Shown: in pieces, positions 15,998-25,170 of the stretch
Position numbering within the stretch: position 1 is the stretch's first letter
Layout: each line of letters opens with the position of its first letter
Assembly: GCA_019359355.1 (NCBI GenBank)
Contig: JAHHHM010000026.1
Coordinates: forward strand, 1 to 64,000
Source of the DNA: Microcoleus vaginatus WJT46-NPBG5
GTDB taxonomy: Bacteria > Cyanobacteriota > Cyanobacteriia > Cyanobacteriales > Oscillatoriaceae
Reading direction: 5' to 3'
Length of the DNA stretch: 64,000 bases
Translations under genes and position numbers: made by a program
The notes under the pieces: generated by a model
Databases searched by the model: none
Told to the model about the DNA's origin: nothing
The model's input: the letters and a program-made list of their open reading frames with translations, nothing else

Positions 15998-18418
15998 ATG
16001 GCTTTATTCTTAGGCGACGATACAGAAGACACGTTAATCGGCAGCGCCGGCAACGATATTTTCATTGGTGCTGAGGGAGATGACAGTTTAATCGGAGGAT
16101 TCGGCAATGATATTTTCTTCGGCGAAGAGGGCAATGACACTTTAATTGACGGTAGCGGAAATGATCGCTTATTGAGCGGCACCGGCAATGATAGTTTAAA
16201 TGGAGGTGACGGCAACGATACCCTATTTGGGGGTGAAGGAAATAATACCTTAACCGGCGGTGCCGGCACTGATGTATTCGCACTCGGCTTTTCTCTTGGT
16301 TTAGGACAAGATATTATTACCGATTTTGAGTTTGGAGTAGACAAAATTGGCTTGCCGGCTGACATTGATCTCTCTCAGGTAAGGACACAAATTCTTCCCG
16401 TCAGTTCAAATTCAGGCATCGTTTTAATTACCTTCTTGCAGCAAACCAACAGTCGCCCTCTCGTTTTGGCACAGTTGAATTATCAAGGCGATGCTCCAGA
16501 CTTGTCTAATCTGAGCGATTTATTAGTGCCGGTGAACCCAATTAGTAGTGCCTTAGAATTTAGCAGCCCCACATTTGCGGTTAATGAAAATGGGGTGTCG
16601 GTGGCAGCAGTGACAGTAAATCGGGTTGGTAGCACTAGCGGAGAAGTCAGCGCAACGATTAACTTAAGCAATGGCACCGGCACAGCTTTTCAAGATTACA
16701 TCAACACCCCGATTCAGGTAAATTTTGCTGAGGGAGAAACTACACAAACCGTCTCCATCCCTATCCTAGATGATAGCGCCGTTGAAAATACTGAAACCAT
16801 AAATTTGAGCTTGGTAAACCCGACTGGCGGGGCGACAATTGGCACCCAAGATACTGCAACTGTAAATATTTTTGATAATGATGTTGCCTTGCAGTTTAGT
16901 GATGCCTCCTTTAGTATTAATGAGGATGGCACACCTGTTGCTCAAGTTACTGTGACTCGCACCGGCATTCTGGATCGAGAAGTCGGTGCCACCTTAGCAC
17001 TCACAGATGGCTCCGCCATCGCCCCAGAAGATTATAACAATACGCCAATTCAGATAAATTTTGCTTCAGGAGAAGCGAATAAAACCATAACAATTCCCAT
17101 TGTCAATGATGCCTTATTAGAAGGCTCAGAAACCATTAATTTAGCCTTAGAAAACCTCACGGGCGGGGCAACAATTGGAGCGCAAAGTACAGCAAATCTG
17201 ACGATTTTAGACAATGATGTTGCTTTACAGTTTAGTGCCCCTATTTTTAGGGTTAATGAAGATGGCACCCCGATTCAAGAAATCGAAATCATTCGCACCG
17301 GCATCCTCGATACTGAAGTGAGGGCAACGATTACTCTGACAGAGGGTACAGCAACATCCCCAGCAGATTTCAACAATAGCCCTATAGAAGTTACCTTTGC
17401 TCCTGGGGAAACCCGTAAAACCTTAGCTATTCCCATCGCTGATGATAACTTAGTCGAAGGTTCTGAGACGATTAATTTAACCTTAAGCAATCCCCAGCAA
17501 AACGCACTGATTGGCAATAATAATGTTGCCGTCCTCGAAATTGTCGATAATGACACCGCACCGCCGGCCCCCTCACCATCACCCTCACCGGCAGCACCAG
17601 GCACCTTAGAGTTTAGTGAAGCAAGTTTTTTAGTGAATGAAAATGGGACTCCAATAACAGCGGTTACGGTGACTCGCAGCGGCGGTAGTGGTGGAGAAGT
17701 TAGCGCGACAATTTCATTAACAAATGGCACGGCAATTGCAGGTCAAGATTACACGGATACCCCAATAACCGTTAACTTTAGCGAAGGAGAACTGTCTAAA
17801 ACGGTTAATATTCCTATCATTAATGACTCTTTAATTGAAGTTCCTGAAACGGTTAATCTCACCTTAGCTAATCCTATCGGCGGTGCGATATTGGGAACAC
17901 AGAATACCGCGACTCTCACCATTGCGAGAAGTGATGTGCCGGCATTATTAGATTTCGAGGCAGTGGAAAATTTAGAAACCGTTGGAGATGCCTATGCAGC
18001 GCAAGGCGTTTCTTTTTCTTCTAATGCATTAGGAATTATTGATACCGATGCCTTAGATGCCTTGGGAAGAGAGGATGAATTTGGCGGTAACTTTGGGACG
18101 CCACCGAGTGGAATTACTGCTTTAACTTATGGGGAAGGTTCCGAGATTGTAATGGATGTAAGCGGAGGTTTTGACAGCCAACTTTCGTTTTTCTACGCTT
18201 CACCTTTTCGGGATCATACTGTCATCATTTATTCCGGTGCCGGCGGTACTGGCAATATTTTAGCTTCTGTTCCTTTATCTCGAACCCCTGCCGGTGAATT
18301 GCCCGATGCTTACAGCACATTTAATGAAGTAACGATTCCATTTTCAGGAATTGCCAGATCCGTAACCTTTGGCGATGTGGCTAACAAATTTGTGATTGAT
18401 AGCATCGAACTCGGTTAA
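15998..18418 (+). CDS. Secreted RTX and Calx-beta repeat protein
   Basis: An 806-aa, strongly acidic, presumably extracellular calcium-binding protein. Residues about 5-95 are RTX nonapeptide repeats (GGxGNDxL-type, e.g. GGDGNDTLFGG) followed by a TDFEFGVDKIGL closing segment. Four Calx-beta domains follow at roughly 185-295, 300-407, 409-517 and 537-648, the first three as a near-tandem array and the fourth after a PSPSPSP linker. The last 150 residues (from LLDFEAVENLE) form a separate beta-rich domain without a visible PEP-CTERM anchor. There is no signal peptide, which fits type I secretion, but no transporter genes are nearby. The strong site GAGAGGAG supports the start. Confidence 0.85.
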   Translation: MALFLGDDTEDTLIGSAGNDIFIGAEGDDSLIGGFGNDIFFGEEGNDTLIDGSGNDRLLSGTGNDSLNGGDGNDTLFGGEGNNTLTGGAGTDVFALGFSLGLGQDIITDFEFGVDKIGLPADIDLSQVRTQILPVSSNSGIVLITFLQQTNSRPLVLAQLNYQGDAPDLSNLSDLLVPVNPISSALEFSSPTFAVNENGVSVAAVTVNRVGSTSGEVSATINLSNGTGTAFQDYINTPIQVNFAEGETTQTVSIPILDDSAVENTETINLSLVNPTGGATIGTQDTATVNIFDNDVALQFSDASFSINEDGTPVAQVTVTRTGILDREVGATLALTDGSAIAPEDYNNTPIQINFASGEANKTITIPIVNDALLEGSETINLALENLTGGATIGAQSTANLTILDNDVALQFSAPIFRVNEDGTPIQEIEIIRTGILDTEVRATITLTEGTATSPADFNNSPIEVTFAPGETRKTLAIPIADDNLVEGSETINLTLSNPQQNALIGNNNVAVLEIVDNDTAPPAPSPSPSPAAPGTLEFSEASFLVNENGTPITAVTVTRSGGSGGEVSATISLTNGTAIAGQDYTDTPITVNFSEGELSKTVNIPIINDSLIEVPETVNLTLANPIGGAILGTQNTATLTIARSDVPALLDFEAVENLETVGDAYAAQGVSFSSNALGIIDTDALDALGREDEFGGNFGTPPSGITALTYGEGSEIVMDVSGGFDSQLSFFYASPFRDHTVIIYSGAGGTGNILASVPLSRTPAGELPDAYSTFNEVTIPFSGIARSVTFGDVANKFVIDSIELG

Positions 18419-18444
18419 AAAACCAAGCAAATATTCCCTACGTT

Positions 18445-18495
18445 GTTCAGGAGTTGAAGTAATTATCTTCTCCCTCCTGAACGGGGGATAATTAC
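18445..18495. terminator. Overlapping inverted repeats between convergent genes
   Basis: GTTCAGGAG (18445-18453) pairs with CTCCTGAAC (18474-18482), and GTAATTATC (18459-18467) pairs with GATAATTAC (18487-18495). The two 9-bp stems are mutually exclusive or interlocked. They sit where the plus-strand RTX gene and minus-strand 123-aa gene converge, and may act as a bidirectional terminator. Confidence 0.45.
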
Positions 18496-18834
18496 ATCTG
18501 TGGGGTCAACGCCGGGAAAAATACCACGATTTTGAGGCGAAAGCGGTGATAAACCTTCATTTCCTGTAAATTCAGCGCCGGCAGCCCCTCCGCCTAATGG
18601 ATCGCTTAAACCATTGAGTGAATCCATTAAGAAGGTATTTTTAAATCCCCGTTGCTCAAAACCTCTTCTTTCTTCTTCAGAGAAAGTTGGTTTCAGTCGC
18701 CGGGGTGCCGGCTGCGTTGAAGGGTTTGCCGGTACGGTTTGAACTTGAAATTGCCGACTTGTCTCTAATTCGCCGGCATGAACCGCTAAAGAAGGTAAAA
18801 AGTAGAAAGCAAATGAAAGCCATAAGTAGCGCAT
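18463..18834 (-). CDS. Small secreted protein, unrecognised
   Basis: A 123-aa protein with a clear signal peptide (YLWLSFAFYFLPSLAVHA, cleavage expected after AVHA near residue 20). The mature part is Pro/Gly-rich and polar, with no domain I recognise. It begins 12 nt after the porin stop on the same strand, and its ribosome site (AGGAG) overlaps the porin stop codon, so the two are translated together. It may be a periplasmic or outer-membrane accessory to the porin; that is inference from position only. Confidence 0.65.
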   Translation of the reverse strand: MRYLWLSFAFYFLPSLAVHAGELETSRQFQVQTVPANPSTQPAPRRLKPTFSEEERRGFEQRGFKNTFLMDSLNGLSDPLGGGAAGAEFTGNEGLSPLSPQNRGIFPGVDPTDVIIPRSGGRR

Positions 18835-18846
18835 ACAATCTAGCTC

Positions 18847-20649
18847 CTAAAAGCGAAAAGTTGAGCGAAGTGTTCCGATAAAAATATCACTGTTTCCGGA
18901 ATCATGCTCTGGGTTTGTAATGTAAAAGAAACCCGGTGTTAGAGAAATATTATCCGTAATTCGGAAACGATAAAATGCTTCAAAATGTAGAGAAGTTGAC
19001 TCATCTTCTCCCAAAATTAAGCCATTACCATTCACTAACTTAGGTGGTTGTCCAAATAAAAACGCTAATAAATCTCCCTCTCTACCAAACGGATCGGATA
19101 AGCCAAGAGAAAATAGATAAGTGGAAGTCGTTGCAGAGGCAGATGATGCGTTGGAATTTGTGAAAATTAATCCCCCCCAAGTCCCGAAAGTAATTCTAGG
19201 ATTCACCCGCCATTGTAGAGTGCCGCTGACTGCATGAATCTGAGCCGGCTCATCCATAAAGCCATTGGTATCGGCAATAAAGCTGCCGGTGAAGGTATCT
19301 AGCCGGCCATCACTATTGTAAGCATTTACATACGCCAAGCCGGTGAGAACATTGGCAGCCGGTTTGAGTAACAACTGCACGCCTAAAGCACTGCGATCTG
19401 CTCCAAATACGCCCCCACCCGGCTCAGAACGATTGCTATCTCCCGTACCGTAAGCAACTTGCAAGCGCACAGGATCAGCGACTAACCAGTCAAACCCAAC
19501 CCCGGCATCTAAATTACCAATTTTAAACACCGGACTAGCTTCAGTAAAGCGTGAAATCGCGCCTCTGCCGGCATCAAAATAAGGCGAGTTAGCCGTTAAA
19601 ACACTACTTAAACTAAATCCCACCGGCCTGATTGTAAAAACAACCCGATCATTGAGCGCAGCAAACCGATATTCCAGCTTATCTAATTTAATTTGATTAT
19701 CTAAATCAGCTTGATAAGATAGCAACGTCATATCGCTATTAAAAATGTCAGGGTTGGCAAATCCCCGATCATCAAAATTTCCCGTTGCTAATTCCAGCCG
19801 TAGCCGATCTTTGCCGGTGAAAGATGTGACAATGCCTAAGCGTGTCAACTGACTGAACACCGTATTGGCATCTCCTTTGCCAGGAGGATCGCTGCCGGCA
19901 GCGCCCGATAAGGCAAAAATCACTTCGCCACCAAAAACTGCTGTGGGAGAAAATTGCTGCACTTCTAATTGAGCAGTTCGATCTTCTAACACATCAACCC
20001 GACCGCGCAAGCCGGCTAATTCAGTGGCAAATTCTGCTTGCAGTTTTTGTAAAGCTGCCAAATCTTCCTGGGTAACATAGTCTTCCCTAGATTCGGCTGC
20101 AATCAATTCATTGATCCGCTCTAAGCAGGCATTTAAACCGGCCGCAAATTCATATCGCGTTATGGCTCGATTGCCCCGAAAAGTCCCATCTGGGTAGCCG
20201 GCAATACAACCGTAGCGCTCGATTAAGTTTTGTAGCGCCCCAAACGCCCAGTCACTTGGTTGCACATCCAGCAACTGCGATACGGAAGTTACCTGATCCA
20301 TCACGCTGTCAGGCGAAACGATATCAGACTGCTCAGTTTCAATCTGACTAAGCCGGTTATCCAGTGGCGGTTCAACACTTGCTTCGCTACCTGGATCGCG
20401 ACTCAGCAACCTAGTGGATGCCGGTTTACCCTTATGGGTTGATGGTAATAACCCAGAGTTCGGGTTATCTGAAAGGATGTTCGGCTGTACAGACAGTGCC
20501 GGCATTTCTCCCTCAAAACTGCCCTCCAAAGGCCGATTCGCCTCAACAGTCAGTGCTTCAGATAAACCTGTCGTTACAGACAACTGGGGGTTTGCGGCTG
20601 CCGGTGCTGCGAACAGTAACACGGCCAAACCGGGAAAGATGTACTTCAT
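18847..20649 (-). CDS. Iron-uptake porin (SLH + OprB-type)
   Basis: A 600-aa cyanobacterial outer-membrane porin of the SomA/SomB type. It has an N-terminal signal peptide (YIFPGLAVLLFAAPAAA), an SLH domain at about residues 115-175 (DVQPSDWAFGALQNLIERYG, then GYPDGTFRGNRAITRYEFA) that anchors it to peptidoglycan-linked polymers, a short coiled coil (about 185-230, LAALQKLQAEFATELAGLRGRVD region), and a long beta-barrel ending in FRF, the usual terminal aromatic. Such porins pass inorganic ions, and several are needed for iron uptake. The following small secreted protein is coupled to it. Confidence 0.93.
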   Translation of the reverse strand: MKYIFPGLAVLLFAAPAAANPQLSVTTGLSEALTVEANRPLEGSFEGEMPALSVQPNILSDNPNSGLLPSTHKGKPASTRLLSRDPGSEASVEPPLDNRLSQIETEQSDIVSPDSVMDQVTSVSQLLDVQPSDWAFGALQNLIERYGCIAGYPDGTFRGNRAITRYEFAAGLNACLERINELIAAESREDYVTQEDLAALQKLQAEFATELAGLRGRVDVLEDRTAQLEVQQFSPTAVFGGEVIFALSGAAGSDPPGKGDANTVFSQLTRLGIVTSFTGKDRLRLELATGNFDDRGFANPDIFNSDMTLLSYQADLDNQIKLDKLEYRFAALNDRVVFTIRPVGFSLSSVLTANSPYFDAGRGAISRFTEASPVFKIGNLDAGVGFDWLVADPVRLQVAYGTGDSNRSEPGGGVFGADRSALGVQLLLKPAANVLTGLAYVNAYNSDGRLDTFTGSFIADTNGFMDEPAQIHAVSGTLQWRVNPRITFGTWGGLIFTNSNASSASATTSTYLFSLGLSDPFGREGDLLAFLFGQPPKLVNGNGLILGEDESTSLHFEAFYRFRITDNISLTPGFFYITNPEHDSGNSDIFIGTLRSTFRF

Positions 20650-20780
20650 GCTGATGATCGCTCCTCACACCTAGATACCAGAAACACAGGTTAATGTTTC
20701 GCTCCTCTAAGGCACACTACCTGATTCACTGACAAATCTAGGAGATTTTTTATCACCGAAGTTCTGGTAATCTTCTAAAT

Positions 20781-21752
20781 TTAATCGCAGGCGTCACCTA
20801 GCAATAGACTGCCACATCCCCCAGAAGGTTCATCTCTCAGCAGCGATCGCACATCAAACGTGAATGCTTCGTAAATATTTTCAATCACATCCGCTTTTTC
20901 CCGATTCGCTCTCCCAGTTTCTAGTAATTTCGGATCAACCGGCGGTTGCTTCAAGGCAAGCTGTAGTCCCGCCACTTCTGCTTGCTTGACAAAATGTATC
21001 GTTTGCATTCCACAACTATTGTTGGCACTTAAGCTGGGATCGATACAGTAGATGTTATCCTGTGCTCTTCCCCGTCCGTGAATGCCGATTAACTCACCTT
21101 GTGCGTTAAACACAGGGCCGCCGCTCATGCCTCGGCGCGTTTGGTTATTATAAAGCAAGCTATAGCCACCATCCGGCGAGGGTGGAGCGACAATTTCGCT
21201 TAAGTTGCCGGCGGAAAACTCCCGCACCCGGCGAGCGCTTTCATCTTCAGGATTGGGCCAACCGGAGATAAACACCGGCTCTCCTTCCGCTAACTGGTTG
21301 GATTTTCCAACGACGGCAACGGGATACTTGAGTTCGCTCTCAAATTTAATAATTGCCAGATCAAATCCTTTGATGGTTTCTCCTAACTTTTCGTCCTCGG
21401 TGCCGAAGGGAAGAATATTCTCGTGAGTTTTGACATCATCCACAAAATGAACTTCCCCATCACTGGTTCGCACCCCGTAAACCACATCTCGCGTCCGCAC
21501 AACATGAAGTGCCGTTAAAACATAATAAGTCTGATTGCTGCGGGCAACGATCACCCCTGAGCCTGGGTTCCATTCCTGTCTGGCTTCAATATCTCCCTTT
21601 TGCAGACCTTGGGCGATCACGACCGTGGTTTGGGAAGCAACAGTATCGACCTGTTCTTTTGTCAATAGTTGAGCCGCCATCAGTGGGATCGTGATTGCCA
21701 CTGCGGCGGCTGCCCCGACAAGACAGGAGGATAACCGGCCAAAGAAAATCAT
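20781..21752 (-). CDS. Secreted trypsin-like serine protease
   Basis: A 323-aa S1-family protease without a PDZ domain. A signal peptide or anchor occupies about residues 7-27. The catalytic triad is readable as H83 (TALHVVRT), D131 (GFDLAIIKF) and S210 (RRGMSGGPVF). The oxyanion loop and the following GIHGRGR strand are intact. Two C-terminal cysteine pairs may form disulfides, fitting a periplasmic location. It differs from HtrA/DegQ by lacking PDZ domains, so it is closer to the simple trypsin-like peptidases common in cyanobacteria. It stands alone between the porin and COP23 genes; substrate unknown. Confidence 0.88.
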   Translation of the reverse strand: MIFFGRLSSCLVGAAAAVAITIPLMAAQLLTKEQVDTVASQTTVVIAQGLQKGDIEARQEWNPGSGVIVARSNQTYYVLTALHVVRTRDVVYGVRTSDGEVHFVDDVKTHENILPFGTEDEKLGETIKGFDLAIIKFESELKYPVAVVGKSNQLAEGEPVFISGWPNPEDESARRVREFSAGNLSEIVAPPSPDGGYSLLYNNQTRRGMSGGPVFNAQGELIGIHGRGRAQDNIYCIDPSLSANNSCGMQTIHFVKQAEVAGLQLALKQPPVDPKLLETGRANREKADVIENIYEAFTFDVRSLLRDEPSGGCGSLLLGDACD

Positions 21753-22116
21753 TTTAATAATTATGTTGGGCTGAAAATGGCGAATTCTCTATATTCATGA
21801 AAGCTTGGAGTTGGAGATATCACAGCCGGCATCTCTTCAAAGCTTGCCGATCTAAAAACGTCTGCGATGTCCTGCGCTTCCTGTTGAAGGCTCTGTGCCG
21901 GCATCTTCGCTAAAGTTGGCCATAAACTCCCCGGCATCCGCTTGATGGCCAAGCGTCTTTCTCTCACTAGACGCGCTGAAAGGGCCAGTCAAAGTCACGC
22001 AATCAAAGCAATTAACTTGTTGTTAGCAATCAGTTATTTTCTTTGTTTCGGTGACTGAGAACAAATGACCCATAAACCCTAGCGCTGATCTTCGCAACAA
22101 TGAATGGTTTGACGAC

Positions 22117-22641
22117 TTAAAAAAGTTGATTAACCAACTTGCTCAAATCTACATAATTTTGACCGCCAGACTGCTGAATTGGGGTGCCGGTGCCACTCGC
22201 ACTGAATAATTTTTCTAAGACGGTATTGGGATTGTTTTCTCGCTTGAGGGTAAACAGCACGTTATTGCCATTGCAACCGCCTCTTGTGTTGTTTACCGAG
22301 CAGATAACGGGCAAACCGTTGACTCTTCCTGCCGTCAGATATAAGCCGTTCAGAGTGCCACTATTTTGAGCGATGGCGCTGTTTAACCGGCTCGTCACTT
22401 CGGCGCAGCGCTTTGCTGGCGGGAACCCTGCCTCGCTAAACTCTTCGGTTGTCCAAACGATCATGGGATCTGAGACAGTGCCATTTTTTCTAACAGCAAC
22501 TGTCACATAATAGTCATCTTGCCGGCATTCAAACGCTTGTAAATTTGTTGACTGAGCAGAAGCCGGCTGAACACTTAGGAGGGGAACTTGAGCTGCAACT
22601 AAGCCGGCGAATGCTAAACGAAAAACTGATTTGATACTCAT
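22117..22641 (-). CDS. COP23-family protein
   Basis: A secreted protein of the cyanobacterial COP23 (circadian oscillating protein 23) family. After a signal peptide (FRLAFAGLVAAQVPLLSVQPASA) comes the COP23 core: FECRQDDYYVTVAVRKNG, WTTEEFSEAGFPPAKRC and VICSVNNTRGGCNGNNVLFTL, with the conserved cysteines. I chose ATG 22641 rather than the upstream ATG at 22686 because GGAG lies 7 nt before it and the signal peptide then begins normally. The molecular function of the family is not known; the name comes from rhythmic abundance in unicellular species. Confidence 0.86.
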   Translation of the reverse strand: MSIKSVFRLAFAGLVAAQVPLLSVQPASAQSTNLQAFECRQDDYYVTVAVRKNGTVSDPMIVWTTEEFSEAGFPPAKRCAEVTSRLNSAIAQNSGTLNGLYLTAGRVNGLPVICSVNNTRGGCNGNNVLFTLKRENNPNTVLEKLFSASGTGTPIQQSGGQNYVDLSKLVNQLF

Positions 22642-22686
22642 GATGCTAAATCTCCGTAATAAAAAAAACTTGATGGTACTTAACAA

Positions 22687-23064
22687 CCTAAAAATTATCC
22701 TAAGTTTTACCGCTCAACATGGGGAGCCACGATAGAAGCTCTGTTTAAGCATTGTGAAAACGCATTGGCATTTTTGGGGTTGAACTTTGCAGAGCGGATG
22801 CATGACCCGCGTAAGCCAAGTTTAACTGAATCAGACCGTAAAACTGCTCACAGTTAAAAGCTTTAAACTTTTTTGATAAAAAGCCCGACTTTTGTTAATT
22901 TTGTATGAGCTTCAGGGCTGATCTGGGTTGCTGAGCGACCCAGATATACTGCAAGACGGAACATACAGCCGTCAAGTTTCACAGGTGTGTATTTTCTTGT
23001 TAAGCGAAGCTGACTTATACTCTCGCATCGCCGATCTGCTGTCAATTTACTTAAGGAGGGTTTC
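22687..23064. other. Intergenic region with one strong hairpin
   Basis: 378 nt without a supportable gene. It holds a perfect 8-bp inverted repeat, ATCTGGGT (22921-22928) with ACCCAGAT (22938-22945). A 60-aa minus-strand frame across it has no recognisable content. Confidence 0.45.
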
Positions 23065-23502
23065 TTGAGTTTGCTAAAGGTCTTTGTTTACGGAACACTC
23101 AAGCCTGGGGAGTATAACTATCAACGCTACTGCGCCGGCAAAGTTGTAGCGGCTCAACCGGCAACTGCGTTTGGCCGGCTATTCGCCCTGCCGGTGGGAT
23201 ACCCGGCGATGACTGCGGGAGAGGAAACTGTTTGCGGTGTGTTGCTTTCATTTAGTGATCCGGCGGTTTTGCAAGACCTGGATCAATTAGAAGATTACGA
23301 TCCTCACCGGCTGCCGGCACAAAATGAATATAACCGAGTGCAAATTGAGGTGTTTGACTTATCCGGTCAAATGCTAGATTTTGCTTGGGTTTACTTAATG
23401 ACACCCGAACAGGTTGAACGCCGAGGAGGCGTACTGGTTGCTTCTGGATGCTGGAGTGCCGGTGAATCACCCGAAAACAAATATGAGACTACGGATTTTT
23501 AA
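23065..23502 (+). CDS. Gamma-glutamylcyclotransferase-like protein (GGCT/AIG2 fold)
   Basis: A 145-aa protein of the GGCT-like/AIG2 family, which cyclises gamma-glutamyl amides to 5-oxoproline or acts on related substrates. The signature FVYGTLKPGEYNYQRY (about residues 7-22) provides the YGxL substrate loop, and the acidic residue expected to act as general base lies in the EDYDPHRL region (about 75-82). The start is not ATG: the excellent ribosome site AAGGAGGG (23053-23060) points to TTG at 23065 or, with better spacing, TTG at 23071. No neighbour suggests a specific substrate. Confidence 0.85.
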   Translation: MSLLKVFVYGTLKPGEYNYQRYCAGKVVAAQPATAFGRLFALPVGYPAMTAGEETVCGVLLSFSDPAVLQDLDQLEDYDPHRLPAQNEYNRVQIEVFDLSGQMLDFAWVYLMTPEQVERRGGVLVASGCWSAGESPENKYETTDF

Positions 23503-23549
23503 GCTCATTGAAAATCTGCAATCTCACATCCAAAATCTATTCACTTTTT

Positions 23550-24119
23550 TTATTCGACAATTAATGCGCGAGTGATCACCGATTTTTCTGGAGTGGCTAC
23601 CGGCGCTTTGGGAATTTCTACAACCGGGTTGTTGAGAGCAATCATCAAGCTGTCGTCAGATACACTGGTCTGAGGGGATTGCGCTATTTGGGGTGCAAAA
23701 GACTGCTGAGAGGGCATCATTCCCGACACCGCAGCGATGAACATAGCCGCCAGTGCTGCACCGCCCCACAAGATGGCTCGCTTTGGCCGGCGATCAATAC
23801 GGGCAAAAACTTGCTCTACCGTTTCTTCAACGCTTTGCTGTGCCGCTGGCACCGGCATTTTATGCAATCCTTGGCGCAGACCTAATAGCCGGCTGTGCAA
23901 CCGTTGTACCATCGGATCGTTGGCCAGCCATTCTTCAACTTGCCGGCGTTCTGCGGCTGTCACCTCGCCATCAAGGTAAGCACTCAATAATTCAAAACGG
24001 TCACGTTTTAGCGTATTCACGGCACCCATCAACTCAGCGTGATTAGCAAGTTTCCCATCCAGCGACTCCCCTTGGGGTTGCTTTCTAGAATCATCATGGA
24101 ACTCAAAGTTAGGGGTCAT
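23550..24119 (-). CDS. Membrane anti-sigma factor (RseA-like)
   Basis: A 189-aa protein with an N-terminal cytoplasmic anti-sigma region (about 38-80; FELLSAYLDGEVTAAERRQVEEWL, NDPMVQRLH), a single transmembrane helix at about 137-157 (ILWGGAALAAMFIAAVSGMM) and a short periplasmic tail. The zinc-finger H-x3-C-x2-C of ZAS anti-sigmas is absent, so it is of the non-zinc kind. The sigma factor gene lies 146 nt upstream on the same strand. It presumably holds the sigma factor inactive at the membrane until an envelope signal; this is inference from the arrangement. Confidence 0.85.
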   Translation of the reverse strand: MTPNFEFHDDSRKQPQGESLDGKLANHAELMGAVNTLKRDRFELLSAYLDGEVTAAERRQVEEWLANDPMVQRLHSRLLGLRQGLHKMPVPAAQQSVEETVEQVFARIDRRPKRAILWGGAALAAMFIAAVSGMMPSQQSFAPQIAQSPQTSVSDDSLMIALNNPVVEIPKAPVATPEKSVITRALIVE

Positions 24120-24265
24120 TTTAACACCACCACCAACTCAAATTGGGGCAAAAACCCGGAGCAACGAACACAAGTTAATTTACTACCGATCATAGTGATG
24201 CCATTTGCTATCTGGGGTCATCTATCAAAGGAACGATTAAACTAGGCGCTTAAGAGCTAACCTTC

Positions 24266-24925
24266 CTACTTACCGTCCAGATAGTTTTGTAATTGTAATT
24301 GCAGACGCTGACGCGCTCTAGCGATTCGTGACTTTACGGTTCCCAAGGATACGCCTGTAATCTCAGCGATTTCCTCGTAAGCCATTCCTTCAATCTCTCT
24401 GAGAACTATTGTAGTACGAAAAACTTCTGGCAAGTCAGCAATTGCTTCTCGCAGCTGATCGTAAAATTCTCTAGTTGTCAGATTTTCTTCCGGTCCGGGG
24501 CTGTCGGCTGCAATTTCCCAATCCATCTCGCCGTCCTCTAGCAGCCGGGGGGCATCTAGAGAGAGTGGATCGCGCACACGTTTGCGCTTGCGTAATTCGT
24601 CGTAAAACAAGTTTGTCGCAATGCGGCTTAACCAGCCTCGAAATTTAACTGGATCGTTTAAGCGCTTAACATTACGGTATACCCGAATCCAGACTTCTTG
24701 AGCCAAATCTGCCCGATCTTGCCAATCTGGAGCCAAGTGGTATAGAACTCTTTCGACATGAGACTGATGACGGCGCAGCAGTTCAGCAAACGCAGCTCTG
24801 TCAGGGTGTAGTCCATCCTGACACCGCAGCACTAAGTCGTAGTTAGAAAGTTTCTCAGGTGGAACTGGCACTTGAAGAACCGTTGGCTCACCCGTTGACC
24901 AAGATAAAGGAAGAGAGTGACTCAT
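24266..24925 (-). CDS. ECF RNA polymerase sigma factor (SigG-like)
   Basis: A 219-aa group 4/ECF sigma factor. Region 2 includes DLAQEVWIRVYRNVKRL and FRGWLSRIATNLFYDELRKRKR (about residues 68-110), which bind the -10 element and core polymerase. Region 4 includes LPEVFRTTIVLREIEGM and the helix-turn-helix YEEIAEITGVSLGTVKSRIARARQ (about 165-208), which contacts the -35. Overall it resembles the SigG group of cyanobacteria. It is co-oriented with the anti-sigma gene, the classical pairing for envelope stress control. Targets cannot be read here; the nearby porin, protease and secreted proteins are possible but unproven. Confidence 0.92.
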   Translation of the reverse strand: MSHSLPLSWSTGEPTVLQVPVPPEKLSNYDLVLRCQDGLHPDRAAFAELLRRHQSHVERVLYHLAPDWQDRADLAQEVWIRVYRNVKRLNDPVKFRGWLSRIATNLFYDELRKRKRVRDPLSLDAPRLLEDGEMDWEIAADSPGPEENLTTREFYDQLREAIADLPEVFRTTIVLREIEGMAYEEIAEITGVSLGTVKSRIARARQRLQLQLQNYLDGK

Positions 24926-25170
24926 GAGCAGTATTGGCTCTGTAACATTCCAGCTTTAGTGACGGTGCCATATCTAAGAAGTTCCTGCGAAAGTTACAAA
25001 CACATTTAAACACGAGCGGGAAGTGTGTTTGCGTAGGTTCTCCCCAACCCAGTGTATCGACTGATTTTAGCAGCTGCCGGTGTTTTCCGCCTCACCGGCT
25101 CCCATACTCACTTAACTGCTCGAATCATCTGCCTAATGTTCTTTTTTTACCTAGGGCAGCTTCTCACAAA

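Noticed and set aside
15991-16365. 124-aa minus-strand frame (Pro/Ser-rich repeats) opposite the RTX repeats
   Set aside because: It mirrors the periodic codons of the RTX repeats on the other strand; the plus-strand gene has clear domains and a ribosome site.
21761-21967. 68-aa minus-strand frame between the protease and COP23 genes
   Set aside because: It needs a GTG start without a convincing ribosome site and matches nothing recognisable; a real small gene cannot be excluded.
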